Assembly (NCBI RefSeq): GCF_000477435.1
Contig: NC_022576.1
Location: 1,984,001-2,048,000 of the forward strand
Direction: 5' to 3'
DNA length: 64,000 nt
From: Candidatus Symbiobacter mobilis CR
GTDB lineage: Bacteria; Pseudomonadota; Gammaproteobacteria; Burkholderiales; Burkholderiaceae_C
Below the pieces are notes generated by a model. The model saw nothing but the letters and a program-made list of their open reading frames with translations, did no database searches and had not been told where the DNA came from. This document shows positions 7,176 through 17,056 of the stretch, in pieces; the stretch's first letter is position 1; each line of letters begins with the position of its first letter. A program made the position numbers and the translations under genes.

Positions 7176-9947
7176 ATGAAACGAATGTTGATCAATGCAA
7201 CCCAGGCCGAAGAACGCCGCCTCGCCGTGGTGGATGGCCAAAAGTTGCTGGACTATGAAATAGAAATCGAAGGACGCGAACAACGCAAAGGCAACATCTA
7301 CAAGGCGATCGTCACACGCATCGAGCCTTCGCTCGAAGCCTGCTTCGTCGACTACGGCGAGGATCGCCACGGCTTTCTCCCCTTCAAGGAAGTTGCTCGA
7401 CAGTACTTCCAGCAAGGCATTCCTACCGGGCAGGCCAAAATTTCCGAAGCCCTCAAGGAAGGGCAGGAATTGCTCGTCCAGGTAGAACGCGAGGAACGGG
7501 GCAACAAGGGTGCCGCGTTGACGACGTTCGTCTCGCTGGCCGGGCGCTACATCGTGCTGATGCCCAACAACCCGCGTGGCGGCGGGGTCTCCCGCAGGGT
7601 GGAAGGCGACGACCGTACCGACCTCAAGGAAGCGCTCGATCAGCTCGAATACCCCAACGGGATGAGCATCATTGCCCGCACTGCCGGTATTGGCCGAAAC
7701 GCCGTCGAACTGCAATGGGATTTGAGCTACCTGCTCAAGCTGTGGTCTGCCATCGACGCTGCAGCCAAGGGGAGCAAAGGCCCCTTGCTGATCTACCAGG
7801 AATCCAACCTCGTCATCCGTGCGATTCGCGACTACTTCCACCAGGAAATCGGCGAAATCCTCATCGACACCGACGACGTGTACGAGCAAGCCCGGCAATT
7901 CATGGCACACGTCATGCCCGAGCACGCCCCCCGGGTCAAGCGCTACCGTGACGACGCGCCGCTGTTCAGCCGCTTCCAGATCGAGCACCAGATCGAAACG
8001 GCGTATGCACGCACCGTAACGCTGCCTGGCGGGGGGGCCATCGTCATCGACCACACGGAAGCGCTGGTCTCGATCGACGTGAACTCCGCCCGCGCCATCA
8101 AGGGCAGCGACATTGAGGAAACCGCGCTGCGCACGAACCTCGAAGCTGCGGAAGAAGTCGCACGCCAAGCCCGCCTGCGTGACTTGGGCGGTCTGATCGT
8201 CATCGACTTCATCGACATGGAAGAAAGCCGCAACCGCCGGGAAGTGGAAACCCGTCTGCGCGATTCCCTGCGCCAGGATCGCGCCCGGGTGCAGTTTGGG
8301 ACGATCAGCCGCTTCGGCCTGATGGAGATGAGCCGCCAGCGTCTGCGCCCTGCGCTCAGCGAAGGCGCTTCGATGCCTTGCCCACGTTGCGGAGGGTCCG
8401 GCCACGTCCGCGATACCGAATCCAGCGCCCTGCAAATCCTGCGTATCGTCCAGGAAGAATCGCATAAGGACAACACAGCATCGGTGCTATGCCAGGTTCC
8501 CGTCGACGTGGCATCCTTCCTGCTCAACGAAAAGCGCACCGAAATCGCCAAGATCGAGCTCAAGCAGCGCATCAACGTGCTCGTCGTGCCCAACAAATCA
8601 CTGGAAACGCCGAACTACCTGCTCGAACGCCTCAAGCACGACGATCCCCGGCTCGACAACATCGAACCGAGCTACAGGCTGGCCGTCGAAGCGGAGGAAT
8701 CGACCGCAGTGACACGCGGTTCGCGCGAGCCTACAAACAAGCAGGTTCCGCTGATCAAGGGGGTGCTCCCTGACGCGCCCGCCCCGCAAGCCCCGGTGCG
8801 GGAACCCGCCCAACGCACAGCCGAAGCGCATGGCGAACCCCGCGACAAAACCGTGGTGGCCACGCCGACGATCATCGAAAAAGGGCTGTTTGAATGGGTC
8901 AAGCACTTGCTGGGTATCTTCACCGCAGCCAGCCAGGAGCAGCCTGCCGCCACGGCGGAATCTCCCACCCCTGCCCGGGCAGGAGGGCGGCGCGCAGACC
9001 GCCAGCGCAAACCCCGCAATGAACCCCCGCAGGGGACCAAGGCCGAGGCCGCTTTCGAGAAAACCGATCGCTTCGACAAAACAGACAGGGCCGACAACAA
9101 CGACAAAAGCGATACCCCCCTTGCCCGCCGCTCCGAACCCCGCCAGGGCGCCCTGCGCACCGAGCAGGAAGCACCGATGTCGCCCTCGTCCGACGGCGCC
9201 CAGCCCCCCTCCGGCCCGCGCGACCCCCGTGATCCGCGTGATCCAAGACCCAGCCGCAGTGGCCGGTCTGGCCGTCGCACCCCACGTGGTGGCCGCGCAG
9301 AAGGCGACTCGCGCACAGACCCTGCCCAACCCGCCGCGCCGCTGGCAAGCGCCAGCCTGACCGAGCCTGTGCCAGCGGTAGACGATGCACTGTCTGCAGA
9401 AGGAGAGCTTGGCAACGATGGCGCTTCCTCTGCGTCTAGCGCCGACGCTCGCGGATCGCGCCGCCAGCGCGACCGTTTTGGCCGGGAACGCAAGCCCCGT
9501 CCCGCAACGAATGCGGACAGTACCGAGGCCCCGGTTCCGCCCACTACGAACGACGCCCCGGCTCAACCTGCGCAGGCCGTTCAGGCGGATGCGCCGCTGG
9601 CACCGCCAACGACCCTGCCCGTCACCGCAGTACCCGTAGCGCCCCTTGCAACGGCTGCCATGCCCGCAGCACCTGCAATACCGGCCGTACCGGCGCAGCC
9701 ATACCGCTTGCCCGAACAGGAATTGGCGCAGGTAGCGCAGGAATCCGGGTTGGTGTGGGTGCAGTCGGATACGAGCAAGGTTGCTGCTGCGCAGCAAGCC
9801 ATTGCTGCACAGCCTGAGCCTGTCCATGTCCCTCGCGAACGCCCGGCTCCCGCTCCCCTCGAAGACTCTGCCCTGGTGCTGGTCGAAACCAAACGTGACC
9901 TGCGCACTGTCGTACTCCCTTTCGAGGATTCGGCTCCCCGCCAGTGA
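7176..9947 (+). CDS. rne: Ribonuclease E
   Basis: A 923-residue endoribonuclease that starts mRNA decay and processes rRNA and tRNA. The N-terminus [13 protein letters not shown] is nearly the same as E. coli RNase E. It is followed by the S1 domain ([23 protein letters not shown]), the catalytic core with [22 protein letters not shown] and [10 protein letters not shown], and the Zn-link CPRCGGSGH at Cys402/Cys405. From about residue 540 the protein becomes a disordered Arg/Pro-rich tail with RDPRDPRDP and [14 protein letters not shown], the expected RNA-binding and degradosome scaffold. Near the end two copies of a short [11 protein letters not shown] / [11 protein letters not shown] motif occur. 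ATG 7176 has TAGGA at a proper distance; the ATG six bases upstream is too close to it. Confidence 0.97.
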   Translation: MKRMLINATQAEERRLAVVDGQKLLDYEIEIEGREQRKGNIYKAIVTRIEPSLEACFVDYGEDRHGFLPFKEVARQYFQQGIPTGQAKISEALKEGQELLVQVEREERGNKGAALTTFVSLAGRYIVLMPNNPRGGGVSRRVEGDDRTDLKEALDQLEYPNGMSIIARTAGIGRNAVELQWDLSYLLKLWSAIDAAAKGSKGPLLIYQESNLVIRAIRDYFHQEIGEILIDTDDVYEQARQFMAHVMPEHAPRVKRYRDDAPLFSRFQIEHQIETAYARTVTLPGGGAIVIDHTEALVSIDVNSARAIKGSDIEETALRTNLEAAEEVARQARLRDLGGLIVIDFIDMEESRNRREVETRLRDSLRQDRARVQFGTISRFGLMEMSRQRLRPALSEGASMPCPRCGGSGHVRDTESSALQILRIVQEESHKDNTASVLCQVPVDVASFLLNEKRTEIAKIELKQRINVLVVPNKSLETPNYLLERLKHDDPRLDNIEPSYRLAVEAEESTAVTRGSREPTNKQVPLIKGVLPDAPAPQAPVREPAQRTAEAHGEPRDKTVVATPTIIEKGLFEWVKHLLGIFTAASQEQPAATAESPTPARAGGRRADRQRKPRNEPPQGTKAEAAFEKTDRFDKTDRADNNDKSDTPLARRSEPRQGALRTEQEAPMSPSSDGAQPPSGPRDPRDPRDPRPSRSGRSGRRTPRGGRAEGDSRTDPAQPAAPLASASLTEPVPAVDDALSAEGELGNDGASSASSADARGSRRQRDRFGRERKPRPATNADSTEAPVPPTTNDAPAQPAQAVQADAPLAPPTTLPVTAVPVAPLATAAMPAAPAIPAVPAQPYRLPEQELAQVAQESGLVWVQSDTSKVAAAQQAIAAQPEPVHVPRERPAPAPLEDSALVLVETKRDLRTVVLPFEDSAPRQ

Positions 9948-9953
9948 TCAACC

Positions 9954-9977
9954 CCCCGTGCGCGGCATCGCACGGGG
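9954..9977. terminator. Perfect 9-bp hairpin after rne
   Basis: CCCCGTGCG pairs with CGCACGGGG around a 6-base loop, six bases past the rne stop codon. There is no T-tract, so it is a possible 3'-end stabiliser or a factor-assisted terminator rather than a classical intrinsic terminator. Confidence 0.5.
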
Positions 9978-9999
9978 TACTGCCATCGACATCCACACC

Positions 10000-10311
10000 A
10001 TGCAGGATCATTACGCCAGACTGGGGGTGCATTGCAATGCCACGATGGCCGAGATCAAGCAGGCTTTCCGTCGCCAGGCTGCGCTACACCATCCAGATCG
10101 CAACCCCTCCCCCGACGCTGCTACGCGGTTTCGCGCCGTGCAGCAGTCGTATGAGGTGCTATCTGACCCCGAACGGCGCAAAGCCTACGACGATCTACGC
10201 CAGCGCAAGCTGCTCGATGACCCCCTGCCCGTCGCAGCCTCCCTCTGGCGCGACTATGTCCGCGATCTCCGTCGCTCTTTCACCAGCACGACGCTTCCTC
10301 CTTCGTTGTAG
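10000..10311 (+). CDS. Short J-domain (DnaJ-like) protein
   Basis: A 103-residue protein that is mostly a J domain: DHYARLGVHCNATMAEIKQAF, then the invariant HPD in LHHPDRNPSP, then YEVLSDPERRKAYD. It lacks the Gly/Phe, zinc-finger and C-terminal substrate domains of DnaJ, so it would be a class III co-chaperone that stimulates a DnaK ATPase for a specific task. The C-terminal 30 residues are unrecognised. ATG 10000 is the only start that gives a normal J-domain N-terminus. It precedes three unidentified genes on the same strand. Confidence 0.88.
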   Translation: MQDHYARLGVHCNATMAEIKQAFRRQAALHHPDRNPSPDAATRFRAVQQSYEVLSDPERRKAYDDLRQRKLLDDPLPVAASLWRDYVRDLRRSFTSTTLPPSL

Positions 10312-10333
10312 GAGCGACGGCAGTCACGTTGGC

Positions 10334-10367
10334 GGGGGGGGGGATTGGGGATGATGCGTGCATCCCC
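10334..10367. other. G10 homopolymer and hairpin in the gap after the J-domain gene
   Basis: A run of ten G at 10334-10343 is followed by a 7-bp stem GGGGATG (10347-10353) / CATCCCC (10361-10367). Just downstream, CAGTCCCAGT is directly repeated before the next gene. The hairpin has no T-tract; the homopolymer is prone to length change. Confidence 0.4.
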
Positions 10368-10423
10368 CGGCCTATTGCCTTATCTCCCTGTCAGTCCCAG
10401 TCAGTCCCAGTAAGGAACCACCG

Positions 10424-10975
10424 ATGAGCCCGTTCTTCCGCACCCTGCACACCACGTACCAGGCCGAAATCGACGATCTTCGGCAAGACAGCGAGGGGCG
10501 CGACGTGCTCCAGCGCCGACTCGCGCAGAAACGTACCCAGTTCGCCTTTTTGCTACAGATGGCCGATTCCAACCCGGAAATGGCTGCCTCCGCCTTGCAC
10601 GGCGGCTTTCAGTTTGGCGACCGCGCTGTACTCGACCGCCTCACCAACCTCCACGCCGACAAACTTCCTGCGTGGAGCAAGATATGCCCGACGGTGCATG
10701 TCGCCCCCTGGGCGCAGCCGCTCGTAGCCCAGGCGCTGGTCGCCCCCGAAGGAGAGCGCTTTCTGACCATTGCCGTTGTGCTGGAATACCTATACCAGCG
10801 TGCCACCCACCCCAAACCGAACAACACTGCCACGCAGGCAGTGGACGAGGAAACGCCGAAACAGCAACACGCGGACGCAGACCCCGACGCCAGCGATGGA
10901 GAAGACATCGACGATCTCGATAGCGATGCAGGCGCAGACTGGCTCGCAAGCCAGGGGTTTGACCGCAAGCACTGA
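10424..10975 (+). CDS. Unrecognised protein, first of a three-gene set
   Basis: A 183-residue predicted cytoplasmic protein starting at ATG 10424 with TAAGGA seven bases upstream. No signal peptide or membrane segment is visible. The N-terminal part is amphipathic helical (TTYQAEIDDLRQDSEGRDVL) and the last 50 residues are very acidic and low-complexity (DADPDASDGEDIDDLDSDAG), ending in DWLASQGFDRKH. It is followed after 11 bases by another unknown gene and then a third, so the set is probably one operon, possibly including the J-domain gene upstream. I do not recognise the family and assign no function. Confidence 0.75.
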   Translation: MSPFFRTLHTTYQAEIDDLRQDSEGRDVLQRRLAQKRTQFAFLLQMADSNPEMAASALHGGFQFGDRAVLDRLTNLHADKLPAWSKICPTVHVAPWAQPLVAQALVAPEGERFLTIAVVLEYLYQRATHPKPNNTATQAVDEETPKQQHADADPDASDGEDIDDLDSDAGADWLASQGFDRKH

Positions 10976-10986
10976 GGAGACCCACG

Positions 10987-11772
10987 ATGTCCTACGCCTT
11001 GTCTATCGTCGTTGAACAAACCCACGACCTGATTGCCCGTGGGGACATTGCAGGTGCCGAGTCCGCCCTGGTGGCCCTGGCCGATGCCCATGGAGACGGC
11101 GCGCTCGTCGAAGCCGTTGCACAGCTCCCCGTTCGCGATGTCCTCGCCATCGTGCGCGAATTCGACCCCGGCAAGCCCTCGATCGTGCAGCTCGTCCTCG
11201 ACCCCGAACAATTCGCCAGCGCTGTCGTCTTGGAACGCAACTACCGAGACCCTACACATGCCCACCTGCGTGGCATGGTCAATGCAGTCCTGTTCCGCGA
11301 CGGAGCCAATCCCCTGGATTTTCTCGACGCGCTCGCAGAACGCGACGGTGGTTCCGAAGCCTTGGCCGACTACTTCGAGGAGTACTGGGCAGAGGTCATC
11401 GAATACGCCCGCACCGGCTCTTTCGAACCCGTAGGCGAGCTTGATAGCCTGCCTTCCGAAGACGAGATGCTGTGCCACACGCACGGCACGCGGGAATGGG
11501 ACGGCTGGGGCGTGGAATCCGAAGATGAAGGCCCGGTGGATAGCGACCTGCTGCATACGACGAGCGGCTCTTCCCGCCTCAGCGAAGAAGAGGTCGCGGA
11601 CACAGACTGGAAGCATCTGGCATGGCTGTTGCGTATGCGTAGGCCGGACCAGTTTTCCGAAGTACTGCTGATCCTGCGGGCCAAAGCGCGTGCATTTGCT
11701 CTGCAGGACGCACCGTTGCCCGACGCTGCCTCCCCTGGCAGCGCAGGGTTGCAAGAAGAATCAGCCATTTAG
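10987..11772 (+). CDS. Unrecognised protein, second of a three-gene set
   Basis: A 261-residue predicted soluble protein. Its start ATG 10987 has a GAGGAGA ribosome site overlapping the end of the previous gene, a sign of translational coupling. The N-terminal half looks like helical repeats (THDLIARGDIAGAESALVALADAHG; VRDVLAIVREFDPGKPSIVQLVLDP). The middle has an aromatic/acidic stretch (ALADYFEEYWAEVIEYARTG), and the C-terminal third again contains acidic low-complexity sequence before DWKHLAWLLRMRRPDQFSEV. No catalytic motif was seen and no family is recognised. Confidence 0.75.
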   Translation: MSYALSIVVEQTHDLIARGDIAGAESALVALADAHGDGALVEAVAQLPVRDVLAIVREFDPGKPSIVQLVLDPEQFASAVVLERNYRDPTHAHLRGMVNAVLFRDGANPLDFLDALAERDGGSEALADYFEEYWAEVIEYARTGSFEPVGELDSLPSEDEMLCHTHGTREWDGWGVESEDEGPVDSDLLHTTSGSSRLSEEEVADTDWKHLAWLLRMRRPDQFSEVLLILRAKARAFALQDAPLPDAASPGSAGLQEESAI

Positions 11773-11797
11773 CGCACGCTACGCAGGCCGGTATGCC

Positions 11798-13069
11798 ATG
11801 GTTCGCGGTACTCGCCCCCCTCTTCCCGACCGCCGCGCTACCGCAGGCAGTCTGGCTGCTTACGACGACCGACTCTTTTTCGAAAAAGCGCTGGTCTACG
11901 GCGTGCAACATGGCATCCTGGACGATGCCCGGCTGGAGCTGCTTGCGGAAAAAGCAGCCCAGGGCATCGTGCAAATCGCCCGGTACTTCGGTTCGGAATA
12001 CCTGCTTGCCGAGCTAGAACGCGCCCGCGAGCGGCTGGTTCGCTTCGTCAGCTTGGCACTGCAAACCTCCAGCCAGGGGGATCTGCATGCCGCCGCCGTG
12101 GCCTTGCGCGAGCAAAGTCTGCTTGCGCTCTCCAAGGCCGGTGCAGACCAGCTCAAGGCGTTGATCACGATGCCCAAGAGCACCCACTTTGGGATGAATG
12201 ACGACGCAGCATTTGGCGAACGCCATATCCCATTGCTCGACAAGTGGTCGAGCGAAGGATGGGAAGCCATCCAACAGGAATGGGCACAACGCTCGCAGGT
12301 GGCGCTGACGCTCGATACCGCCATGTGGCTGGCGGGGCGCATCGGCGTGCAGCCCAGCGTTCTCGACGAAGCGCAGCCTGATGCAGAAGCCGTTATCCGC
12401 ACCGCCTTGCTTGCCCACGCGGCCCAATGCCATGAAACGCCCAACTGGCCTTGCTTCGAGGCCATGATCGACACGCTGCGGCAGTCTGCAGAATGGACCC
12501 AGAGCGGACAGTGCAGTCAGTGCAATATTGCCGCCACGCTACGCACCGTGCCTGGCCTGCCAGACACCATGCAGCCGGTGATCGACCGCATCGCGCATGG
12601 GGTATGCGATGACTTGCCACGCATCCTCGACCCCCATATCCCGGTGCGGGCATTGTTTGATCAGACTCCCGCCTTCGTTGGCCGCTATTTCTGGGTCGAC
12701 GACCCGATGGGCGAGCTGGACCACCACGACCGCAATGCGTCCTCCACGTGGTACCGATTGACGCAAGGCACGCATGACGACACCACATTGCTAACGATGC
12801 TGTTGTGCGTGGCGGCAGCGAGAAAGCCTGCCACGTCACTATCCGACCGGGCAGCGCAAACCCTGGTTCGCAAAATCCGCAAAACAGGCTGGCACCCGGA
12901 GCGCGCAACGGCTTTCCTCGACGAACACGCCCCCCCGTATTACCGCAAAGACTGCCAACGCCTGTGGAACGATTTCGTTCAGCAGGCAACCCAGACGCTC
13001 TGCACCGCAGATTCCCCAATTCGCGACGCCATGGCTTTGCTACGGCAGGAATGCGCGATCGTGGGGTAG
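11798..13069 (+). CDS. Unrecognised protein, third of a three-gene set
   Basis: A 423-residue predicted cytoplasmic, largely helical protein. ATG 11798 was chosen because it leaves a 25-base gap to the previous gene; the longer open frame would overlap that gene by about 80 bases. Notable segments are YDDRLFFEKALVYGVQHGIL and KAAQGIVQIARYFGSEYL near the N-terminus, a single CSQC pair at mid-length, and FWVDDPMGELDHHDRN. These are not diagnostic of any family I know. The 123 bases after its stop are non-coding and separate it from the signalling cluster. Confidence 0.75.
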   Translation: MVRGTRPPLPDRRATAGSLAAYDDRLFFEKALVYGVQHGILDDARLELLAEKAAQGIVQIARYFGSEYLLAELERARERLVRFVSLALQTSSQGDLHAAAVALREQSLLALSKAGADQLKALITMPKSTHFGMNDDAAFGERHIPLLDKWSSEGWEAIQQEWAQRSQVALTLDTAMWLAGRIGVQPSVLDEAQPDAEAVIRTALLAHAAQCHETPNWPCFEAMIDTLRQSAEWTQSGQCSQCNIAATLRTVPGLPDTMQPVIDRIAHGVCDDLPRILDPHIPVRALFDQTPAFVGRYFWVDDPMGELDHHDRNASSTWYRLTQGTHDDTTLLTMLLCVAAARKPATSLSDRAAQTLVRKIRKTGWHPERATAFLDEHAPPYYRKDCQRLWNDFVQQATQTLCTADSPIRDAMALLRQECAIVG

Positions 13070-13192
13070 AAGCCGCCCACTCGACCGCCTTCAGACCGCA
13101 TCGAATCCAGGTCGATGGACCACAGAGTCTCCTTGATAACAATGAGGGGGTTGCATTCATTTTCCGCGCCAAAACGAATCCACATGTGAACC

Positions 13193-15064
13193 ATGAAAAC
13201 CATCAAATCCCAATATATTTTGACTGGGTTGTTTATCAGCCTCCTGACGGTGTTAACCGTTTCCGTAACAACATATTTTGTTTCTTATTCGATCACATCC
13301 AAACTATTGGATGAGCGCATGCGTATCCAGGTTCGGAAAAATGCCTCAGAGCTGAATCTGTGGTTTAGTCATTATCAAAATCTGATTGAAGAAACTGCGG
13401 AAGATTTGCAAATTACACAAAATCTCGATGCAGTCCAGTTACAAAGCATTTTTGCCAACAAAGTTCGCAGATCTCACGGCAACATCAAAGATCTTTACCT
13501 GGGTGATGAAGAAAATAACAAACTCATTATCGCATCAGGCTGGGTACCTCCCCCCGACTACCAGGTTCGGTCACGCCCTTGGTTTCAAGATGCCATTGCA
13601 GCCCATGGCAAAGTCATCGTCACCAAACCTTATGAAGATGCCATCCTCAACACCGATCACTCCACCGATTTTGTTATGACGGTTGCCAGAACCGTGACGT
13701 ATCAAGACAAGGTTTTTGTATTGGCTGCAGACATCAGCCTCAAACATGTCATCCAAATCGTGCAAAACCACAGTTTTGGGCCTAACAGCTACGCATTCCT
13801 CCTTGATCAGGTCGGCAACGTCATTGCACACCCCATTCCACAGTTTTTGGCAACAAAGAAAGGGCTGAAAAACATTCAATCGATTCCAGGCATCGATTAC
13901 GCTGCGCTCATCCGTGCGATGACCGAGCAACCCTACGATGCAACCCCAGTCTGGGTGCGTGATGCCGATGGCGTGCGACGAAATGTGATGATGAGCGAGA
14001 TTACACCCTCCCAATGGATTTTGGGCGTGGCAACCGATGAAGCCGAATACCGAAAACCTTTGACGGCATTGCTATACGGCTTTGTGGCTGCCCTACTTTT
14101 GTCCATACTGATCAGCATGGCTACCATGCTGCGCCTAGTCAGGAGAATGACTAAGCCCATCGAAATGCTGAACCAAGCAGTTCATACCTTTGCATCCACG
14201 GGCCAGAATGCGCCATTGGAATTGCATCGCACCGATGAATTGGGGCAGCTTGCGGCCAGCTTCAACGATATGAGCGCCACCATCCAAAAACGTGCGCACG
14301 AACTGGAGGCAATCAACCACAAACTGCTTGAACTGGATGCGGCAAAGTCGGTATTCCTGTCAACGGTTTCGCACGAATTGCGAACCCCGCTCACCTCGGT
14401 CGTGGGGTTTGCCAAAGTCATCAGGAAAAAGCACGACGAGGTCATCACTCCCGTCTTGACGAATGCCGATCCCAAAATCATCAAAGCCATTACGCAAATT
14501 CGAGGAAACCTGGACATCATCATTGCCGAAAGCGAGCGGCTGACTCTGCTGATCAGCGACGTTCTCGATATCACCAGAATGGATGCGGGAAAAATGGAAT
14601 GGAAGTCGGAAAGCGTCGATTTTGCGGATGTCCTACGCCGAGCGATGGCAATGACTTCCGATTTGTTTGAAAAAAAGGGAATCCCCTGTACCCAGGCGAC
14701 AGACCCCGAGCTGCCCAGCGTGATAGGTGATGGCGAAAGGCTTGTGCAGGCGCTGGTCAACCTATTAAGCAATGCGGCCAAATTTACCGACGCTGGTCAA
14801 GTGACCTGCGAAGCCCGAAAAACACCCCAGGGAATTCTGGTTCGCGTGACCGACACCGGCGTGGGGATAGCCCCCGAATTGCACCAAGCTATCTTCAACA
14901 AATTCAAGCAAGTGGGCGACATTCTTTCGAGCAAGCCCAGCGGCATGGGCCTGGGCCTACCGATCTGCAAGGAAATTGTCGAGCACCATGGCGGGCGAAT
15001 TTGGGTGGATAGCGAGCCTGGACGCGGGAGTGCGTTTTTTATGGAAATTCCCACTACTTCCTGA
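13193..15064 (+). CDS. Membrane histidine kinase with Cache-type sensor
   Basis: A 623-residue sensor kinase. TM1 (about residues 8-30) and TM2 (about 290-315) flank a periplasmic domain with the dCache-like signature YQVRSRPWFQDAIAAHGKVIVTKPYEDA. A HAMP domain and a short coil follow. The dimerisation helix has the phospho-acceptor His394 in STVSHELRTPLTS. The ATPase domain shows LVNLLSNAAKFTD, DTGVGIAPE and GMGLGLPICKEIVEHHGG. The first 35 residues closely resemble the two phosphatases that follow, so the three share a common sensor ancestor with different outputs. No receiver domain and no neighbouring response regulator are present. Confidence 0.93.
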   Translation: MKTIKSQYILTGLFISLLTVLTVSVTTYFVSYSITSKLLDERMRIQVRKNASELNLWFSHYQNLIEETAEDLQITQNLDAVQLQSIFANKVRRSHGNIKDLYLGDEENNKLIIASGWVPPPDYQVRSRPWFQDAIAAHGKVIVTKPYEDAILNTDHSTDFVMTVARTVTYQDKVFVLAADISLKHVIQIVQNHSFGPNSYAFLLDQVGNVIAHPIPQFLATKKGLKNIQSIPGIDYAALIRAMTEQPYDATPVWVRDADGVRRNVMMSEITPSQWILGVATDEAEYRKPLTALLYGFVAALLLSILISMATMLRLVRRMTKPIEMLNQAVHTFASTGQNAPLELHRTDELGQLAASFNDMSATIQKRAHELEAINHKLLELDAAKSVFLSTVSHELRTPLTSVVGFAKVIRKKHDEVITPVLTNADPKIIKAITQIRGNLDIIIAESERLTLLISDVLDITRMDAGKMEWKSESVDFADVLRRAMAMTSDLFEKKGIPCTQATDPELPSVIGDGERLVQALVNLLSNAAKFTDAGQVTCEARKTPQGILVRVTDTGVGIAPELHQAIFNKFKQVGDILSSKPSGMGLGLPICKEIVEHHGGRIWVDSEPGRGSAFFMEIPTTS

Positions 15065-15121
15065 AGAAGAAATTCACGACAGGCCTTCAGGCCGGGGTTG
15101 CAAACCGAAGTTTGTTTTACG

Positions 15122-17056
15122 ATGAAAAAAAGCATCAAGACCAAATATTTGTTGACCGGTTTGGTGATTTGTCTGGTTTCACTGATTCTGGTTTCTGTAG
15201 CTAGTTACTACGTGGCGTATTCAATCACGCGGGAACAAACCAATGCGTGGGTGGAAGCCAGCGCCATGAAAAATGCAGTGGGACTAGACTGGCGATTTCG
15301 GAAGTATGGACAAATTTTGGAGGACATGGCATCCGAAATCGCAAACCACGATGGTGAGTTACAAGATCGATGGTTGCTGAACATCATTGTGAAAAAAAAT
15401 GCACAATACAGTTCAGAATCTCCAACTTTTTATATTGTATTACAAGATAATAAACTTTTTTATCCGGATCAAAATTGGAAACCCCTACCAGGTTTTGATT
15501 TTCGTACCCGGGGCTGGTATCTCAGTGCTATCAAGAGTGAGATTCCCGTGTACTCGACACCATACGTCGATGCCTTTACAGGGAAAATGATCATCACGAT
15601 TTCAAAGAAATTGCAAAGGAATGGCGAATTGATTGGCGTAATTGCGGTGGATTTTCAGATCACCGATGTGCTGGAAATTGTCAAGAACTATAATGTCGGT
15701 GAATCAAGTTATGCATTTTTGCTGGATCAGGAAGGACAATTTCTAACGCATCCCAATACAAACTTTTTGCCTGATCAAAAAACAAGTCTCAAAAATATTT
15801 ATTCTGTCAATATCAAAGGGTATTCTCATCTCCAAGCCAGATTAAAAAGGGGGAAAACAGACATCATCAAGATTGTAGACTATGATAATCAAATTCGGTA
15901 TTTCACAACCGCCATGATTGAATCTAATCAATGGGTTCTTGGAGTCGCCATTCCAGAAAGCATGTATCGCAAACCATTGAACAGATTATTTTCTGGATAT
16001 ATTGCTGCGTTGCTTCTTGCGTTGGTCATAGGTTTCGGCATCATGTACAAATTGGTGATCGGGATGACCAAACCTATCAAGTCGCTCAACGACGGTGTTA
16101 AAAGTTTTTCTGTGGAGAACATGTCTGCGCGCGTTGCAGTCCACAGCGACGACGAGATAGGTGAACTGGGAAAAAGCTTCAACCAGATGGCCGACACTAT
16201 TCAAGAATACAGTCAATCATTGGAGAAAAAGGTGGCTGACCGCACCAGAGAATTGCAAGAGAAAAACCAGAACATCATGGAAAGCATTCATTATGCCGAG
16301 CGGCTGCAACGCGCCATCTTGCCGCCGTTACCTCATCGCCTGGGCATTGCGGACGATAAATGCTTTGTCATCTGGAAGCCCAAGGATACAGTGGGTGGCG
16401 ACATGTACTGGTGTCGCGGCGATGACCGGTACGTGCTGGTAGCCGTGGCGGATTGCACGGGTCACGGTGTGCCAGGTGCGTTGATGACCATGGCCCTGGG
16501 GTCCATTTTGGACAGTTTGCCGCGTTCGCTGGAGGGGACGAAGCCCTCGGCGCTTCTGCATCGTATCAACCTCAGTTTGCGTGAAACCCTGCGGCAAGAG
16601 AATCAAAACTCACTGGCCAATGACGGCGCGGATGTAGCACTATGTCTTCTGGATAAACAGGAAAAGACTTTTCTGTACGCCGGTGCCAAATTGTCTGCAT
16701 TTGTAGAGAAAAACGGTCAGATCACCGAGTACAAGGGTACAAAGCATAGCGTTGGCTATTCGCATGGCCGTGAGGTAATTTTTGAAGATCGCGAGATTAA
16801 ATGGATTGACGGCAGCGTGGTGTATCTGACTACAGATGGATTACTGGACCAAAATAGCGTAGAAGGAAAAGGCGGAATGGGCCGCAGCGGTTTCATCAAG
16901 CTGCTGCAAAGTTTGGCCGGTCAGCCCTTCGCAGTGCAAGAACAGACTGTGGAACAATTGATTACCACCAGTTTGGCGCAGGTTCAGCAGCGTGATGACA
17001 TCACGGTGGTCGGGTTTGAAATGGGTGGTAGTTTGAAAGGACGGATTGGACCATGA
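15122..17056 (+). CDS. Membrane sensor PP2C/SpoIIE phosphatase, SiaA-like (copy 1)
   Basis: A 644-residue protein: TM1 at about residues 9-31, a Cache-type periplasmic sensor (FDFRTRGWYLSAIKSEIPVYSTPYVDA), TM2 at about 290-310, a HAMP domain, a coiled coil around the segment VADRTRELQEKNQNIM, and a SpoIIE-type PP2C phosphatase. Metal-binding Asp are present at GGDMYW (Asp427), VADCTGHGVPGALM, TTDGLLDQ and RDDITVVG, so it should be active. In Pseudomonas aeruginosa SiaA, the same architecture dephosphorylates SiaC. ATG 15122 is preferred over an upstream TTG. It overlaps the next gene by ATGA. Confidence 0.92.
   Translation: MKKSIKTKYLLTGLVICLVSLILVSVASYYVAYSITREQTNAWVEASAMKNAVGLDWRFRKYGQILEDMASEIANHDGELQDRWLLNIIVKKNAQYSSESPTFYIVLQDNKLFYPDQNWKPLPGFDFRTRGWYLSAIKSEIPVYSTPYVDAFTGKMIITISKKLQRNGELIGVIAVDFQITDVLEIVKNYNVGESSYAFLLDQEGQFLTHPNTNFLPDQKTSLKNIYSVNIKGYSHLQARLKRGKTDIIKIVDYDNQIRYFTTAMIESNQWVLGVAIPESMYRKPLNRLFSGYIAALLLALVIGFGIMYKLVIGMTKPIKSLNDGVKSFSVENMSARVAVHSDDEIGELGKSFNQMADTIQEYSQSLEKKVADRTRELQEKNQNIMESIHYAERLQRAILPPLPHRLGIADDKCFVIWKPKDTVGGDMYWCRGDDRYVLVAVADCTGHGVPGALMTMALGSILDSLPRSLEGTKPSALLHRINLSLRETLRQENQNSLANDGADVALCLLDKQEKTFLYAGAKLSAFVEKNGQITEYKGTKHSVGYSHGREVIFEDREIKWIDGSVVYLTTDGLLDQNSVEGKGGMGRSGFIKLLQSLAGQPFAVQEQTVEQLITTSLAQVQQRDDITVVGFEMGGSLKGRIGP

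Noticed and set aside
6624..8465. 613-codon open frame on the minus strand inside rne
   Set aside because: It is antisense to the catalytic domain of RNase E and reflects high GC at third positions; no protein motif is recognisable.
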